The translations under genes were made by a program, and so were the position numbers. DNA of 64,000 nucleotides from an uncultured Verrucomicrobiota bacterium (GTDB lineage: Bacteria; Verrucomicrobiota; Kiritimatiellia; SS1-B-03-39; UBA6053): the NCBI GenBank assembly GCA_937127435.1, contig CAKZLZ010000187.1, forward strand, positions 44,918-108,917. The letters are read 5' to 3'. Within the stretch, counting starts at the first letter, position 1, and the number at the start of each line of letters is the position of its first letter. The notes under the pieces are model-generated. The model worked only from the letters and a program-made list of their open reading frames with translations, did not search any database and was not told the origin of the DNA. Below, piece after piece: positions 1 to 7,705 of the stretch.

Positions 1-357
1 GTAACCCAATTCTTTGGCCAATTTGGCCTGCTCGATGGCGGTTTGGGTGCGGCCGTTGATGCCGGCCACCTTTAGAATCGGGCGCCCGGCTTTTGCCGAT
101 TGCTTGTCACATTCTTCAGCGCAGAGGCGCATGACCGGTTCGTAAAGATCCACACCCGGGGTGCGGATTTCAAACTGGGTAAAATGCATGCCGACCGCGA
201 TCCCGCCTACGCCGGCATCAATATAATAACGGATCAACGCACGTTGCCGACGTTCGTCCAGTTGCCGCTGAGCGTTTAAAGCCAGGGGGGTGGCGGGAAT
301 GACAGTTCCGCGCCGGATCAGTTTTAATTTTTCGGGGGCAAGTTCACTTCGGTTCAT
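1..357 (-). CDS. Dihydrodipicolinate synthase-family aldolase, partial (N-terminal 119 codons)
   Basis: The gene runs off the left edge; 119 codons from ATG at 357 are open. The start reads MNRSELAPEKLKLI, followed by RRGTVIPATPLALN and IDAGVGGIAVGMHFTQFEIR, the barrel entry typical of DapA/N-acetylneuraminate-lyase-type class I aldolases with an (alpha/beta)8 fold. The Schiff-base lysine would lie beyond the edge, so substrate and activity cannot be judged. Related proteins split 2-keto acids or sugar acids, which fits a sugar-catabolic locus under LacI control. An 18-bp LacI-type dyad lies 73 bp upstream of the start codon (430-447). Family assignment is fairly sure; substrate is unknown. 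Confidence 0.8.
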   Translation of the reverse strand, partial: MNRSELAPEKLKLIRRGTVIPATPLALNAQRQLDERRQRALIRYYIDAGVGGIAVGMHFTQFEIRTPGVDLYEPVMRLCAEECDKQSAKAGRPILKVAGINGRTQTAIEQAKLAKELGY

Positions 358-429
358 TAATTTCTCCAGTAGGTTCAACGCTGAAATAGAACTGTACCCC
401 AGGTTTCCCTCCCGAGGGAAGTGTCTTTC

Positions 430-447
430 AACTTATCACGATAAGTT
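430..447. promoter_or_regulatory. LacI-type operator dyad AACTTATC-AC-GATAAGTT
   Basis: Perfect 8-bp inverted arms around a 2-bp centre, the geometry expected for a LacI/GalR-family operator. It lies upstream of the aldolase gene that starts at 357 on the minus strand. A copy with one changed arm base lies at 8809-8826, directly upstream of the LacI gene that starts at 8802. The inference is that this regulator binds both sites and controls the aldolase as well as itself. Confidence 0.65.
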
Positions 448-465
448 ATATCTCTGATGAACGTA

Positions 466-818
466 AAGGTTTTCCGCAGGGACTGCGGAACTACGCATTC
501 AAGAAGTCATTCCACGGTCCCCGTGGTAAAAAAGGCGAAGGTTTTCCGCAGGGACTGCGGAACTACGTATTCAAGAAGTAGTTCCACGGTCCCCGTGGTA
601 AAAAAAGGTGAAGGTTTTCCGCAGGGACTGCGGAACTACGTGTTCAAGAAGTAGTTCCACGGTCCCCGTGGTAAAAAAAAGCGCAAGTTTTCCGCAGGGA
701 CTGCGGAACTACGCATTCAAGAAGTCGTTCCACGGCCCCCGTGTTAAAAAAGGCGAAGGTTTTCCGCAGGGACTGCGGAACTACGCTTTCAAAGAAGTCA
801 TTCCACGGCCTCCGTGGT
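466..818. repeat. Five-copy ~72-bp tandem repeat, each unit two head-to-head REP-like hairpins
   Basis: Units begin at about 466, 538, 611, 684 and 756 (TTCCGCAG at 472, 544, 617, 690 and 762, so the period is 72-73 bp). Each unit holds hairpin A, TTCCGCAG-GGA-CTGCGGAA, and hairpin B, TTCCACGG-TCC-CCGTGG. Read on the minus strand, hairpin A is preceded by GTAG; read on the plus strand, hairpin B is preceded by GTAG in copies 2 and 3 and by degenerate GTCA or GTCG in the others. Two inverted GTAG-headed palindromes form the layout of a BIME built from REP elements. The open frames across it follow only from the repeat. It fills the gap between the aldolase gene and the serine hydrolase. Confidence 0.75.
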
Positions 819-839
819 GTCGTTGGGGCGGGTGCGAAA

Positions 840-1919
840 TTATTGAATCAAAGCCTTTGCCAGCAGAGCGAAAACTTCAGTGTAGCCTTCGTTAGGAATA
901 ATTTTATCGGTGCCCAAACGGATGAAGACCATATCCCATTCGGGAATGATGAAACAAATATTGTTATGGTTTCCCTGTAGCGCGAAGGTTTGGTCGGGTG
1001 CATCGGGCCACAAGCGCTTGCCATCTGCCCGGATGCCGTTGACCCAGAATCCGAGACCATAGGCACCCTGAATAACTTTGTACCAGCCGTTCTCATCCTG
1101 CAGGGGAATATCGGCCGGCGATTGCGGGGTGGATGCCTGTTGGATCCACTCCTTTGAAAGCAGTTGTTTTCCGTTCCAGGACCCTTCATTTAATAAAAGC
1201 AGTCCAATACGGGCAAGTTTGAGGGCTGAGATATGTACGCCTTTGAACTCACTTCCACTGCTGTTGTTTACTTTCACGCCGTCCACGAGTCCAAAGTCTC
1301 CCCATGCCCAATATCTTCCCAGGCCGATGGGTTTCGCAATCCGGGCTTGAAAGGTTTCCGACAGCGGTTTTCCGCCGGCCTGGCTCAGGGCGTAAGACAT
1401 CATATTCAAGGCTTCTCCCCCGTAGCGCATTTTTTCCCCGTCTTTGAACAAAGGTTCTCCCGGGACAAAGGGATAGGAGTTATCTTCGGCTTGATATCCC
1501 GACGTTAAGGTCAGGCAGTGGCGGGGCGTGAGTTCCGGATACGTTTCTTTCAGCGCCGGTACAAATGTACTCAATGGGGTGTCCAATTCGATTACGCCAT
1601 CTTCAACCAGCAAGCCGACGGTGATGGACGTAATGGATTTGGTACAGGAGAAAATATTGTGCACACTGTCTGTATGTGCGCCCTTCCAAATGATCCGGCC
1701 ATGGCGGATGATCAGGGTTTGTGAGGTGCCGTCATTTCCCACCAGTGATTTCAGATGCTCCATGGCGGCTTCCAGTTTTTCACTGTCCACCCCCTGGGAT
1801 TCCGGAGTGGCTTGTTCCCACGTTTTTCCCGGGAATACGGTTTCGGCATCTGCGGGATAGAGAGGGGAGAATGTGCTGAGGGTCACGAGAATAATGAAGA
1901 CAGGATTTTGGAAAAGCAA
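840..1919 (-). CDS. Secreted serine hydrolase, class C beta-lactamase/DD-peptidase fold
   Basis: This 359-aa protein is of the usual length for the beta-lactamase class C-like family (esterases, DD-carboxypeptidases, 6-aminohexanoate-hydrolase-like enzymes). Residues 1-25 form a signal peptide ending ADA. The nucleophile motif SxxK is S91-C-T-K94, with a Tyr near 166 (RYGG) in place of the usual YxN and a GNHNN stretch near the C-terminus where HTG/KTG normally sits. That pattern resembles the nylon-hydrolase/esterase branch more than true beta-lactamases. The start is a TTG with GGAG 8 nt upstream; an internal GTG would destroy the signal peptide. It probably works in the periplasm on an ester or amide of unknown identity. 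It is convergent with nothing and stands alone. Confidence 0.75.
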   Translation of the reverse strand: MLFQNPVFIILVTLSTFSPLYPADAETVFPGKTWEQATPESQGVDSEKLEAAMEHLKSLVGNDGTSQTLIIRHGRIIWKGAHTDSVHNIFSCTKSITSITVGLLVEDGVIELDTPLSTFVPALKETYPELTPRHCLTLTSGYQAEDNSYPFVPGEPLFKDGEKMRYGGEALNMMSYALSQAGGKPLSETFQARIAKPIGLGRYWAWGDFGLVDGVKVNNSSGSEFKGVHISALKLARIGLLLLNEGSWNGKQLLSKEWIQQASTPQSPADIPLQDENGWYKVIQGAYGLGFWVNGIRADGKRLWPDAPDQTFALQGNHNNICFIIPEWDMVFIRLGTDKIIPNEGYTEVFALLAKALIQ

Positions 1920-2091
1920 GAGAAGGCTCCGGGTGAGACAGGTTATCGACTGAAATTTACATCAGTTTAAAGATAAAAATCAAAGAGAATTACAAGATAT
2001 GTTTACTTTTTAATTATTAATTAAACGGTTGATTATTGTTTATTTACCATTATATACTCATAAAAGATTCTTCCAAAAACAGGATGTAAAA

Positions 2092-2862
2092 ATGAAAAAA
2101 TCAATCTTCTCTACTTTAGCAGTCATGCTGTTTTCGAGCCTCTCGTCTGCGGCGATCATCAGTTTGAATATTACGGAAGCGGGGTCTCCTTCTGACGTGG
2201 ATATGTCGACCAGTGATTTGGCCGGCGCCCCCGGCGTACGGGCAGGGTATTGGAACAACATCGCATCTCTTAACGGTCAGACCTTGTTGGGTGCGGATGC
2301 GAAATATGACAATGGGACGTCCGTGGGTGGAGCTTTTCAGGCCGATTTTGATGCCGACCGGTCCACGCACCTTTCCGGTCTTGCTGTCACCAATGACGAA
2401 TTGATGTTCAGAGGGACCAATCAGCCACGTGATGGGCAGACTGCGACCTTTACCCTGACGAATATTCCGTTCGCGAATTACGAGATCTATGTATATGCCG
2501 GTGAAACCCGCGTGGATAATGGCGGATCTATTTCGGATGGAACCACGACCTTTTATCAACGGGATGACGGGACAGGCACCAATCCCTTATCGGACGGCAG
2601 CGGATATATTGAGATGACCACGACGAGCCTGCCTGCTCTGGTGACGGACGTGACTTTTGGTAACTATGCTGTGTTTGAAAATTTAAGTGGTTCCTCTCAG
2701 ACCATCACTTTTTCGGCTCTGGATATGGGAAATTCAACCCCTGATTATCAGCGGTTTAATGTTAACGGCATCCAAATTGTTCAGGTTCCTGAAGCCTCCT
2801 CTCTTTTGTTTTTGCTCATGGGTGGCGTGGCGACCCTGTTTTTGCGCCGGCGTTCTTCGTAG
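2092..2862 (+). CDS. PEP-CTERM sorting-domain protein (256 aa)
   Basis: An N-terminal signal peptide (MKKSIFSTLAVMLFSSLSSA) is followed by a beta-rich, Asp/Thr/Gly-rich body with no named domain and a C-terminal tail VPEASSLLFLLMGG...LRRRSS. The tail has the PEP-like motif (here VPEAS), a transmembrane stretch and an Arg cluster, which target proteins for exosortase/EpsH processing at the cell surface. The start is ATG 2092 with AGGA 8 nt upstream; the open frame extends 21 codons further but no ribosome site supports that. It converges on a LacI gene 9 bp downstream. No exosortase gene is in the window. The function of the body is not recognised. Confidence 0.8.
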   Translation: MKKSIFSTLAVMLFSSLSSAAIISLNITEAGSPSDVDMSTSDLAGAPGVRAGYWNNIASLNGQTLLGADAKYDNGTSVGGAFQADFDADRSTHLSGLAVTNDELMFRGTNQPRDGQTATFTLTNIPFANYEIYVYAGETRVDNGGSISDGTTTFYQRDDGTGTNPLSDGSGYIEMTTTSLPALVTDVTFGNYAVFENLSGSSQTITFSALDMGNSTPDYQRFNVNGIQIVQVPEASSLLFLLMGGVATLFLRRRSS

Positions 2863-2871
2863 GAATTTGTT

Positions 2872-3870
2872 TTAGCTGGAAGCCCGCAGCTGTAAGCTGG
2901 GAGAAAAGTTGTCGGAGGTGACATCCTGATGGTTTATGCGTTTCAGCAGGCTTTTTACCGCCTGCCGTCCCATTTCATCCATGGGGGCGTTGACGGAGCT
3001 GAGGGGGACAGGGGATAAGCCGCAAATGGGTGAATTATCGACGCCGAAAACTTTCACATCTTCCGGGACCCGTTTCCCCTGTTGTAACAATTCGCTGACG
3101 GCGCCGAAAGCCTGATGGTCGGACTCTGTAATCAACCCGTCGATTTCTATCCCGTCTTTCAACCACTGTTGAACCGCCTTTTTACCGGCCTCTAAACTTA
3201 AGTCGGATTGGGCATGGAAAACCAGAGCGGGATCCCCGGTAATGTTAAATTCTTCCAAGGCTTTCTGGTAGCCCTGATATCGTTGGTCCAAACAATGGAT
3301 ATGGGCAATCCGCCGGCATCCTTTTTCCAGCAGATGGCGGGTGGGAAGGTACCCGATCTGAAATTCATCGCAACAGATGTTAACGCCGTTTTCGCTGACG
3401 GCGCCCTTCCGAAAGACGGTCACGACCGGTGTGCCCCGGGCCTCAAGTTCTTCATATACTTTTTGAAGATTGGGATGATGTACACCTGCGACAATCAGAC
3501 CGTCGATTTCTTTTTTGGCCACTTGGGAAAAAGTCTGCATAAACTGGCTGTCCGTCTCGTAAAAGCTCAAGCAGAGCCGCAATTCTTCCACATTGGCCTG
3601 TTGGGTGATCCCTTCCAGCAATTGTTTATACAGGGACTCCGATCCCGGGAGGCCGATGGAGTGGATAAACACGCCGATAGTACCGGAGCGGCCCAAACTC
3701 AATGCGCGCGCGCGGGAATTGGGGTGGTAGTTCAGTTCTTTTGCTTTGGCCAAAATGGCCAGGCGCTTCTCTTCACTGCAGTTGGTGGTTCCCATCTTGC
3801 CACTTAAGACTTTTGAGATAAGGGGAACGGAAAGATTCAGTTCATTCGCAATGTCTTTTAAAGTGGCCAT
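2872..3870 (-). CDS. LacI-family transcriptional regulator (332 aa)
   Basis: A full-length LacI/GalR repressor. Residues 1-25 form the HTH (MATLKDIANELNLSVPLISKVLSG), residues 45-58 the hinge helix (NYHPNSRARALSLG), and residues 62-330 a periplasmic-binding-protein-like sugar-sensing core (GTIGVFIHSIG, the LIVAGVHHP strand, VFGVDNSPI near the C-terminus). It differs clearly from the two paralogous regulators at 3.9 and 7.7 kb. It lies directly downstream of the 3928-5052 regulator on the same strand and converges on the PEP-CTERM gene. The ligand is unknown; a sugar or oligosaccharide is typical for the family. Confidence 0.9.
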   Translation of the reverse strand: MATLKDIANELNLSVPLISKVLSGKMGTTNCSEEKRLAILAKAKELNYHPNSRARALSLGRSGTIGVFIHSIGLPGSESLYKQLLEGITQQANVEELRLCLSFYETDSQFMQTFSQVAKKEIDGLIVAGVHHPNLQKVYEELEARGTPVVTVFRKGAVSENGVNICCDEFQIGYLPTRHLLEKGCRRIAHIHCLDQRYQGYQKALEEFNITGDPALVFHAQSDLSLEAGKKAVQQWLKDGIEIDGLITESDHQAFGAVSELLQQGKRVPEDVKVFGVDNSPICGLSPVPLSSVNAPMDEMGRQAVKSLLKRINHQDVTSDNFSPSLQLRASS

Positions 3871-3927
3871 TTATGTATCATTCATCGGGAAGGTAAAAGA
3901 GGAGGGAGGAATGGCGCATTATATGTC

Positions 3928-5052
3928 TTACCCCTTGGGATGCAAGCGTTTCGTAGGCATCGATTCCGACCGGGATCCCGGGGGCGACTCAAGGGTTTTT
4001 TTGGTTTGAACCGTTTGCCCCCTTACCCAGACCCCTTCTATCATCATGGTTTTCTTATGGACCGGTAATCCTAAATCGTTTTGTGCAATTTTACCGGCAA
4101 CCCACTCTATCGCACTGGCACCAATGACTTCACTTTTCTCTTCAATGCCGGCAAAGAGACTGTCTTTGGGTACGGCCAGGCAGGCGACGCCTATATCCCG
4201 GGGGACTTCCAGCCCCATTTCCTTGAGCCAGGAGATCTCTGTGCCGATAATTGTCAACAAAGCATCCGGTTTGCATTTCGAAACCCATTGGTGAAAATCC
4301 CGGATCAGTTTTTTTTCCAGAGCATCCGGCAAAGGTTCGCCGGGATTGGGGGTGTCCGCTGCGAAAACCGGGATTCGATTTTGCACCGGAAGCTCGTTTT
4401 GGCAATCCAGATAAGCCGTGTACCACTTAATGCCATGGCGGGAGCCCGTGACAAAGTTTTTATGAATCGCAACCCCGATCCGCTGATAGCCCATTTTCCG
4501 AAGTTCCATAAATGCGGTTTTAAAGCTGTGAAGACTGTTATACACCACCCGGTTGAGTTCCTGATCCTCCCAACCAAAGCCGACCCCGATGGCACTGTAA
4601 CGCTCCCAGGTCAAATTCAATTTCCGGTTGCTGTGGTAGGGAGGGGCAAAAATAATCCCGGTGATGCCACGCGCTGTGAGGATGCCGTCGATCTTAGAAG
4701 GATCCATGTTCGGAGCCTGGAGAAAAAAGTTTTCCATTCGATACCCGAGTTCAAAAGCTCTTTGCATCAACCCCTCATGAAAAGTGCGGTAGGTTTCGAT
4801 TTCATGCCATTCTTCCAGTGAACGCGCTTCGATCAATACGGCAATCACCCCCTGATCTTTAATTTTTTTTCCGGCCCGGATCCGCGACATCACCGCATTG
4901 ATGGCCGGATTCGGGGTGTAACCCATTTGTTTGGCGGCTTTGCAAATTTTTTTGCGCATAGCGGGGGCGACCCGCTTGCTTCCGCGTAGCGCCAGTGAAA
5001 CAGTGGACTGGTTCACGCCCAGTGCTTCGGCAATCTCCCTTTGATTTGGCAT
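3928..5052 (-). CDS. LacI-family regulator, paralogue A (374 aa)
   Basis: The HTH begins MPNQREIAEALGVNQSTVSL and is followed by a long PBP-like domain carrying ARSLEEWHEIETYRTFHEG and ITGIIFAPPYH. These blocks recur in the regulator at 7702-8802, so the two are paralogues of a subfamily longer than classical LacI (about 335 aa). The C-terminal 25 residues are polar and probably disordered. Divergent transcription from the PEP-CTERM gene at 5185, with a CATCGTGATG dyad 16 bp from its own start, suggests it represses both. The first 24 codons of a further copy survive as a relic at 6016-6091. Confidence 0.9.
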   Translation of the reverse strand: MPNQREIAEALGVNQSTVSLALRGSKRVAPAMRKKICKAAKQMGYTPNPAINAVMSRIRAGKKIKDQGVIAVLIEARSLEEWHEIETYRTFHEGLMQRAFELGYRMENFFLQAPNMDPSKIDGILTARGITGIIFAPPYHSNRKLNLTWERYSAIGVGFGWEDQELNRVVYNSLHSFKTAFMELRKMGYQRIGVAIHKNFVTGSRHGIKWYTAYLDCQNELPVQNRIPVFAADTPNPGEPLPDALEKKLIRDFHQWVSKCKPDALLTIIGTEISWLKEMGLEVPRDIGVACLAVPKDSLFAGIEEKSEVIGASAIEWVAGKIAQNDLGLPVHKKTMMIEGVWVRGQTVQTKKTLESPPGSRSESMPTKRLHPKG

Positions 5053-5190
5053 AAAAAATCCTTAATACATCGTGATGGATAATTCAAGCGTGGAATTTAA
5101 GGGTGAGCGGGGCGGAAGGGTGTCATATTTATATATAACCTAAATGAGTTACACTGTTGTAGCCGTAGAATTCTGGAGAAAATTATGAAA
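5029..5190. repeat. lacI-start/operator/promoter segment, copy 1 (copy 2 at 6058-6230)
   Basis: The sequence from codons 8-10 of lacI through the divergent intergenic region to the first codons of the PEP-CTERM gene is repeated almost base for base at 6058-6230. Shared blocks include TTAATACATCGTGATGGATA, GTGGAATTTAAGGGTGAGCG, GGCGGAAGGGTGTCATATTT and the pre-start GTAGAATTC-GGAGAA-ATTATGAAAAA. The ribosome site GGAGAA is conserved in both. The conservation across non-coding DNA indicates a recent duplication that carried operator and promoter together. Confidence 0.85.
5068..5077. promoter_or_regulatory. LacI-type operator core CATC-GT-GATG
   Basis: A 10-bp dyad with weaker outer symmetry (AATACATC and GATGGATA, 6 of 8 arm positions pairing). 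It lies in the divergent region between the LacI gene (start 5052) and the PEP-CTERM gene (start 5185). It has the same central dinucleotide step as the TTATC-AC-GATAA operators but a changed half-site (CATC for TATC), consistent with a paralogous regulator of shifted specificity. An identical copy lies at 6106-6115. Confidence 0.55.
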
Positions 5191-5913
5191 AAGATCTTAC
5201 TTACTATTATAGCCTTCGCTTGTAGCGCATCCATGTCAATGGCTGCAATGTTTGCGATTGATTCAGATGTTGCAGACCGGGGAATCGGAATGTCAGACGG
5301 TTCAGGTGCAGATCCAGTAGGATTAAAATTGCTGTGGGCAGGTGAAGACGAACAAGGCGTAGGGGATGATAATTTCTTTTATACAAAAGCCGAACAGGCC
5401 GCGGTATTGGTTTTTCAATTACCTGATTTGGGGGGAGAAAGTATTTCGACTGCAAACTTGGATTTTGATGCTTATATTGCCTACCCTGGTGGAACTTTCC
5501 CAAAGAATGTTATGCTTTATGGAAGTCGCTACGACGCAAGTTCAGCCGTTACGCTGGGGGACTATGCATATAGTGCCACGACAGTAGGAACCCTTCTTCA
5601 AGGCGACCTTATCAATATTGCATCAAATGTGAATCTCGGCTGGGGATCTTATGAAACTTCAGCTACGGGTGACAGTGCAATCACAACATGGCTCTCCGAT
5701 CAGTATACCGCGGGTGCATCAGCTGGGGATTATGTCTTTTTGACCATTGCAATTGATTCTGAATCCTCAAATCCTGTCAATATTGCCATGGCTGAACATA
5801 TTACCCAAAGTACACCGGTGCTGACCATTACCACTGCTATCCCGGAACCCGGAACCATGGCTTTGGTACTCATCAGTCTCGGAGGATTGCTCCTCTTCCG
5901 TCGCCGGTCATAA
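5185..5913 (+). CDS. PEP-CTERM sorting-domain protein (242 aa)
   Basis: Signal peptide residues 1-20 (MKKILLTIIAFACSASMSMA), a middle region without a recognised fold and a classical C-terminal tail IPEPGTMALVLISLGG...LFRRRS. The body (FDAYIAYPGGTFPKNVMLYG, then a late SNPVNIAMAEH segment) resembles carbohydrate-binding-like beta-sandwich proteins found with this sorting tail, but no family can be named. It is divergent from LacI paralogue A across a shared operator and followed by a strong terminator, so it is monocistronic. The predicted location is the cell surface after exosortase processing. Confidence 0.85.
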   Translation: MKKILLTIIAFACSASMSMAAMFAIDSDVADRGIGMSDGSGADPVGLKLLWAGEDEQGVGDDNFFYTKAEQAAVLVFQLPDLGGESISTANLDFDAYIAYPGGTFPKNVMLYGSRYDASSAVTLGDYAYSATTVGTLLQGDLINIASNVNLGWGSYETSATGDSAITTWLSDQYTAGASAGDYVFLTIAIDSESSNPVNIAMAEHITQSTPVLTITTAIPEPGTMALVLISLGGLLLFRRRS

Positions 5914-5945
5914 TGATCTGACTTTCCTTTCAGAAGGATTGACAA

Positions 5946-5977
5946 ACGCCCTGCACCTCGGTGCCGGGCGTTTTTTT
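5946..5977 (+). terminator. Rho-independent terminator
   Basis: ACGCCC-T-GCACC, loop TC, GGTGC-C-GGGCGT, then seven Ts. It ends the PEP-CTERM transcript that stops at 5913. Confidence 0.9.
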
Positions 5978-6015
5978 ACCGGTAGAATCTGCCGATTTCA
6001 GAGTATCCCTCCGGC

Positions 6016-6091
6016 TTTACACCCATTTAGGAAGCGAAAACGTCGACAGTTTCAGGTCCAGCACTTCGGCAATCTCCCTTTGATTTGGCAT
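6016..6091 (-). pseudogene. Truncated lacI relic (24 codons of the HTH)
   Basis: It begins with ATG at 6091 and reads MPNQREIAEVLDLKLSTFSL, closely matching MPNQREIAEALGVNQSTVSL of the intact regulator at 3928-5052, then diverges and stops after 24 codons. It sits at the same place relative to its operator (6106-6115) and PEP-CTERM gene (6223) as the intact copy, so it is the leftover of a duplicated regulator whose body was lost. Confidence 0.8.
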
Positions 6092-6230
6092 AAAAACCCT
6101 TAATACATCGTGATGGATATTTCAAGCGTGGAATTTAAGGGTGAGCGGGGCGGAAGGGTGTCATATTTATATAATCCAAATGAGTTACGCTGTTGTAGCC
6201 CGTAGAATTCAGGAGAAGAATTATGAAAAA
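6058..6230. repeat. lacI-start/operator/promoter segment, copy 2
   Basis: Near-identical to 5029-5190. It includes the dyad CATCGTGATG at 6106-6115 and the ribosome site of the gene at 6223. Small indels (ATATATAACCT versus ATATAATCC) separate the copies. The two PEP-CTERM genes downstream share little beyond signal peptide and tail, so the promoter cassette moved or was kept while the coding bodies changed. Confidence 0.85.
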
Positions 6231-7335
6231 ATATTTATTGATTACAAGTTTATGCTTATTGGGAACATCATTCCTTTGGGGGCAAAGTACTTGGACAGGT
6301 CTTGGTGCTGACGACTTCTGGAATACAAGTGGCAACTGGAGCCCAGGGACGCCCGGCTTCAACGAAACGGCTATTTTTAACGGAAGTGCGATACCGGTTG
6401 ATGTCAATGGGGTCTCTAAAGTAGGGGTTTCTTTGGATTTTCAAACTGCGGGATGGACCATATCAGATATCCCCGGTACAGGTAACCTTCGCATAGATGG
6501 TGGCATTTCTCCCTATGATATTAACTCTGTTGGGTCTGGTGTAAACACGATTGCAGCAAAATTGACAACTACTGGTAGTGCAACAATTAGTTACAACATT
6601 GGTGCAAATAACACCCTGGTTCTTTCTGGAGATAACTCTTTAAAGAAAACAAGTACTATCACAGGATCCGGGACTTTGGTGTACAACGGACCTGATCAAT
6701 CCCCGTCTTATAATCAGGATTATGTTATGTCCGGAGATGTAACCATTCTTGCAAATAACCAAATCGCATTGGGTAAGTCAGCCACATTCGGAAATGGGAC
6801 CCTCGGAGGGACCGGACGAATCGGTATGTTAGATGGAGGCTCGGATTACACTTTTGAAAATTCCACCATCGCACCTGGAGGGAACGGAACATTCGGTGCG
6901 GAAATTGAAAGCCTCGATTTTGGTCTTGCCGGTGGACAGGCTGGGAGTATTTTGTTTGGCGACAATTCCACCCTTGCCATTCAATTAGGCACTACCCTCG
7001 GGTCCAATGATCTGATGACTTACGAATCTCAACGAGGAAACGAAGGCGTTAAAATTACCGGTACAAATACCACGCTGGCACTGTTCGGAACTACCGTGGA
7101 GGCCGGAACATATGAAATTTTCACTATTTTTGCATCGGCCGGGGGTTCCGACTTGGAAGGAACATTTGACACAGTGACTTTCAACGGTGTAGCTGTAGAT
7201 CCCTCAGATATCACAGTGACTTACGCGGCGGACAGCATCAACGTAAATGTGTTAACAGCCATTCCGGAGCCTGGATCTTTGATCCTTTTGGGGTTTGCAG
7301 GTTTGGCATTGGTCATATTCCGACGCAGAAAATAG
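6223..7335 (+). CDS. PEP-CTERM protein with autotransporter-like beta-solenoid body (370 aa)
   Basis: A signal peptide (residues 1-20, ending WG-Q) is followed by TWTGLGADDFWNTSGNWSPG and the ETAIFNGSA strand. This opening is typical of verrucomicrobial and planctomycete secreted proteins with a passenger-like right-handed beta-helix. Gly/Thr/Asn-rich repeats follow (ITGSGTLVYNGPD, LGGTGRIG, IAPGGNGTFG) and then the sorting tail IPEPGSLILLGFAGLALVIFRRRK. It probably acts as a surface adhesin or matrix protein; the ligand is unknown. Its promoter is the duplicated LacI-controlled segment, so it is likely co-regulated with the 5185 gene by LacI paralogue A. Confidence 0.85.
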   Translation: MKKYLLITSLCLLGTSFLWGQSTWTGLGADDFWNTSGNWSPGTPGFNETAIFNGSAIPVDVNGVSKVGVSLDFQTAGWTISDIPGTGNLRIDGGISPYDINSVGSGVNTIAAKLTTTGSATISYNIGANNTLVLSGDNSLKKTSTITGSGTLVYNGPDQSPSYNQDYVMSGDVTILANNQIALGKSATFGNGTLGGTGRIGMLDGGSDYTFENSTIAPGGNGTFGAEIESLDFGLAGGQAGSILFGDNSTLAIQLGTTLGSNDLMTYESQRGNEGVKITGTNTTLALFGTTVEAGTYEIFTIFASAGGSDLEGTFDTVTFNGVAVDPSDITVTYAADSINVNVLTAIPEPGSLILLGFAGLALVIFRRRK

Positions 7336-7357
7336 AAAAAGGAAATTATATTTTTCA

Positions 7358-7381
7358 GGCCCCGTTTTCTCGGGGCCTTTT
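7358..7381 (+). terminator. Rho-independent terminator
   Basis: GGCCCCG, loop TTTTCT, CGGGGCC, then TTTT. It ends the PEP-CTERM transcript that stops at 7335. Confidence 0.85.
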
Positions 7382-7457
7382 ACTATCTCGTCTACATGGG
7401 CCATTCGGATATTATGGCTAAGGAATTTTTCTGTTCATATCACCCGCCTATTCCTGT

Positions 7458-7607
7458 TTATCCCTGCGGAATAATAAAAAGCATATAATAGACGAGTACG
7501 CCAGTGGCGCACATGTACACCCAAACCGGCCACACCCACTTGACCAACTTTACGTGAAAGACGAAGTTCTTTTTAAACGCGGTCCATACCACTGCCAAAA
7601 TAAACGG
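7458..7607 (-). pseudogene. 3' remnant of a DUF420-type membrane protein gene
   Basis: The minus strand reads in frame FILAVVWTAFKKNFVFHVKL then VKWVWPVWVYMCATGVLVYY-MLFIIPQG-stop. The KLVKW-x-WPVW-x-Y-x-x-x-TGVLVY pattern is the C-terminal helix signature of DUF420/YozB-like proteins linked to cytochrome oxidase assembly. The 5' part is missing: homology ends at a GGATCC where a PEP-CTERM tail relic begins. No start codon or promoter is apparent. Confidence 0.65.
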
Positions 7608-7705
7608 ATCCCGGAACCATGGCTTTGGTACATCTTAGCTTAGGAGGTTTACTCCTCTTCCGTCGCCGGTCATTAAATTTTCCCCAGAGATTCCGCAGAG
7701 TCTAA
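7608..7705 (+). pseudogene. Orphan PEP-CTERM tail relic
   Basis: In frame from 7610 it reads PGTMALVHLSLGGLLLFRRR-S, nearly the same as the end of the 5185-5913 gene. One of two CCCGGAA repeats has been lost, removing the PEP residues, and the stop is shifted 11 codons on. There is no body and no signal peptide. It converges on the LacI gene at 7702, as the intact PEP-CTERM gene at 2092 converges on its LacI gene, so it marks a third decayed cassette. Confidence 0.8.

Noticed and set aside
466..818. CRISPR array
   Set aside because: Whole ~72-bp units are repeated including the would-be spacers, so there are no unique spacers and no cas genes.
457..980. Open frames with FRRDCGTT repeats across the first array
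   Set aside because: They arise only from translating the tandem hairpin repeat in several frames; no ribosome site or conserved start.
840..1919. True class C beta-lactamase (antibiotic resistance)
   Set aside because: The YxN and KTG motifs are not in standard form; an esterase or peptidase-like hydrolase is more likely.
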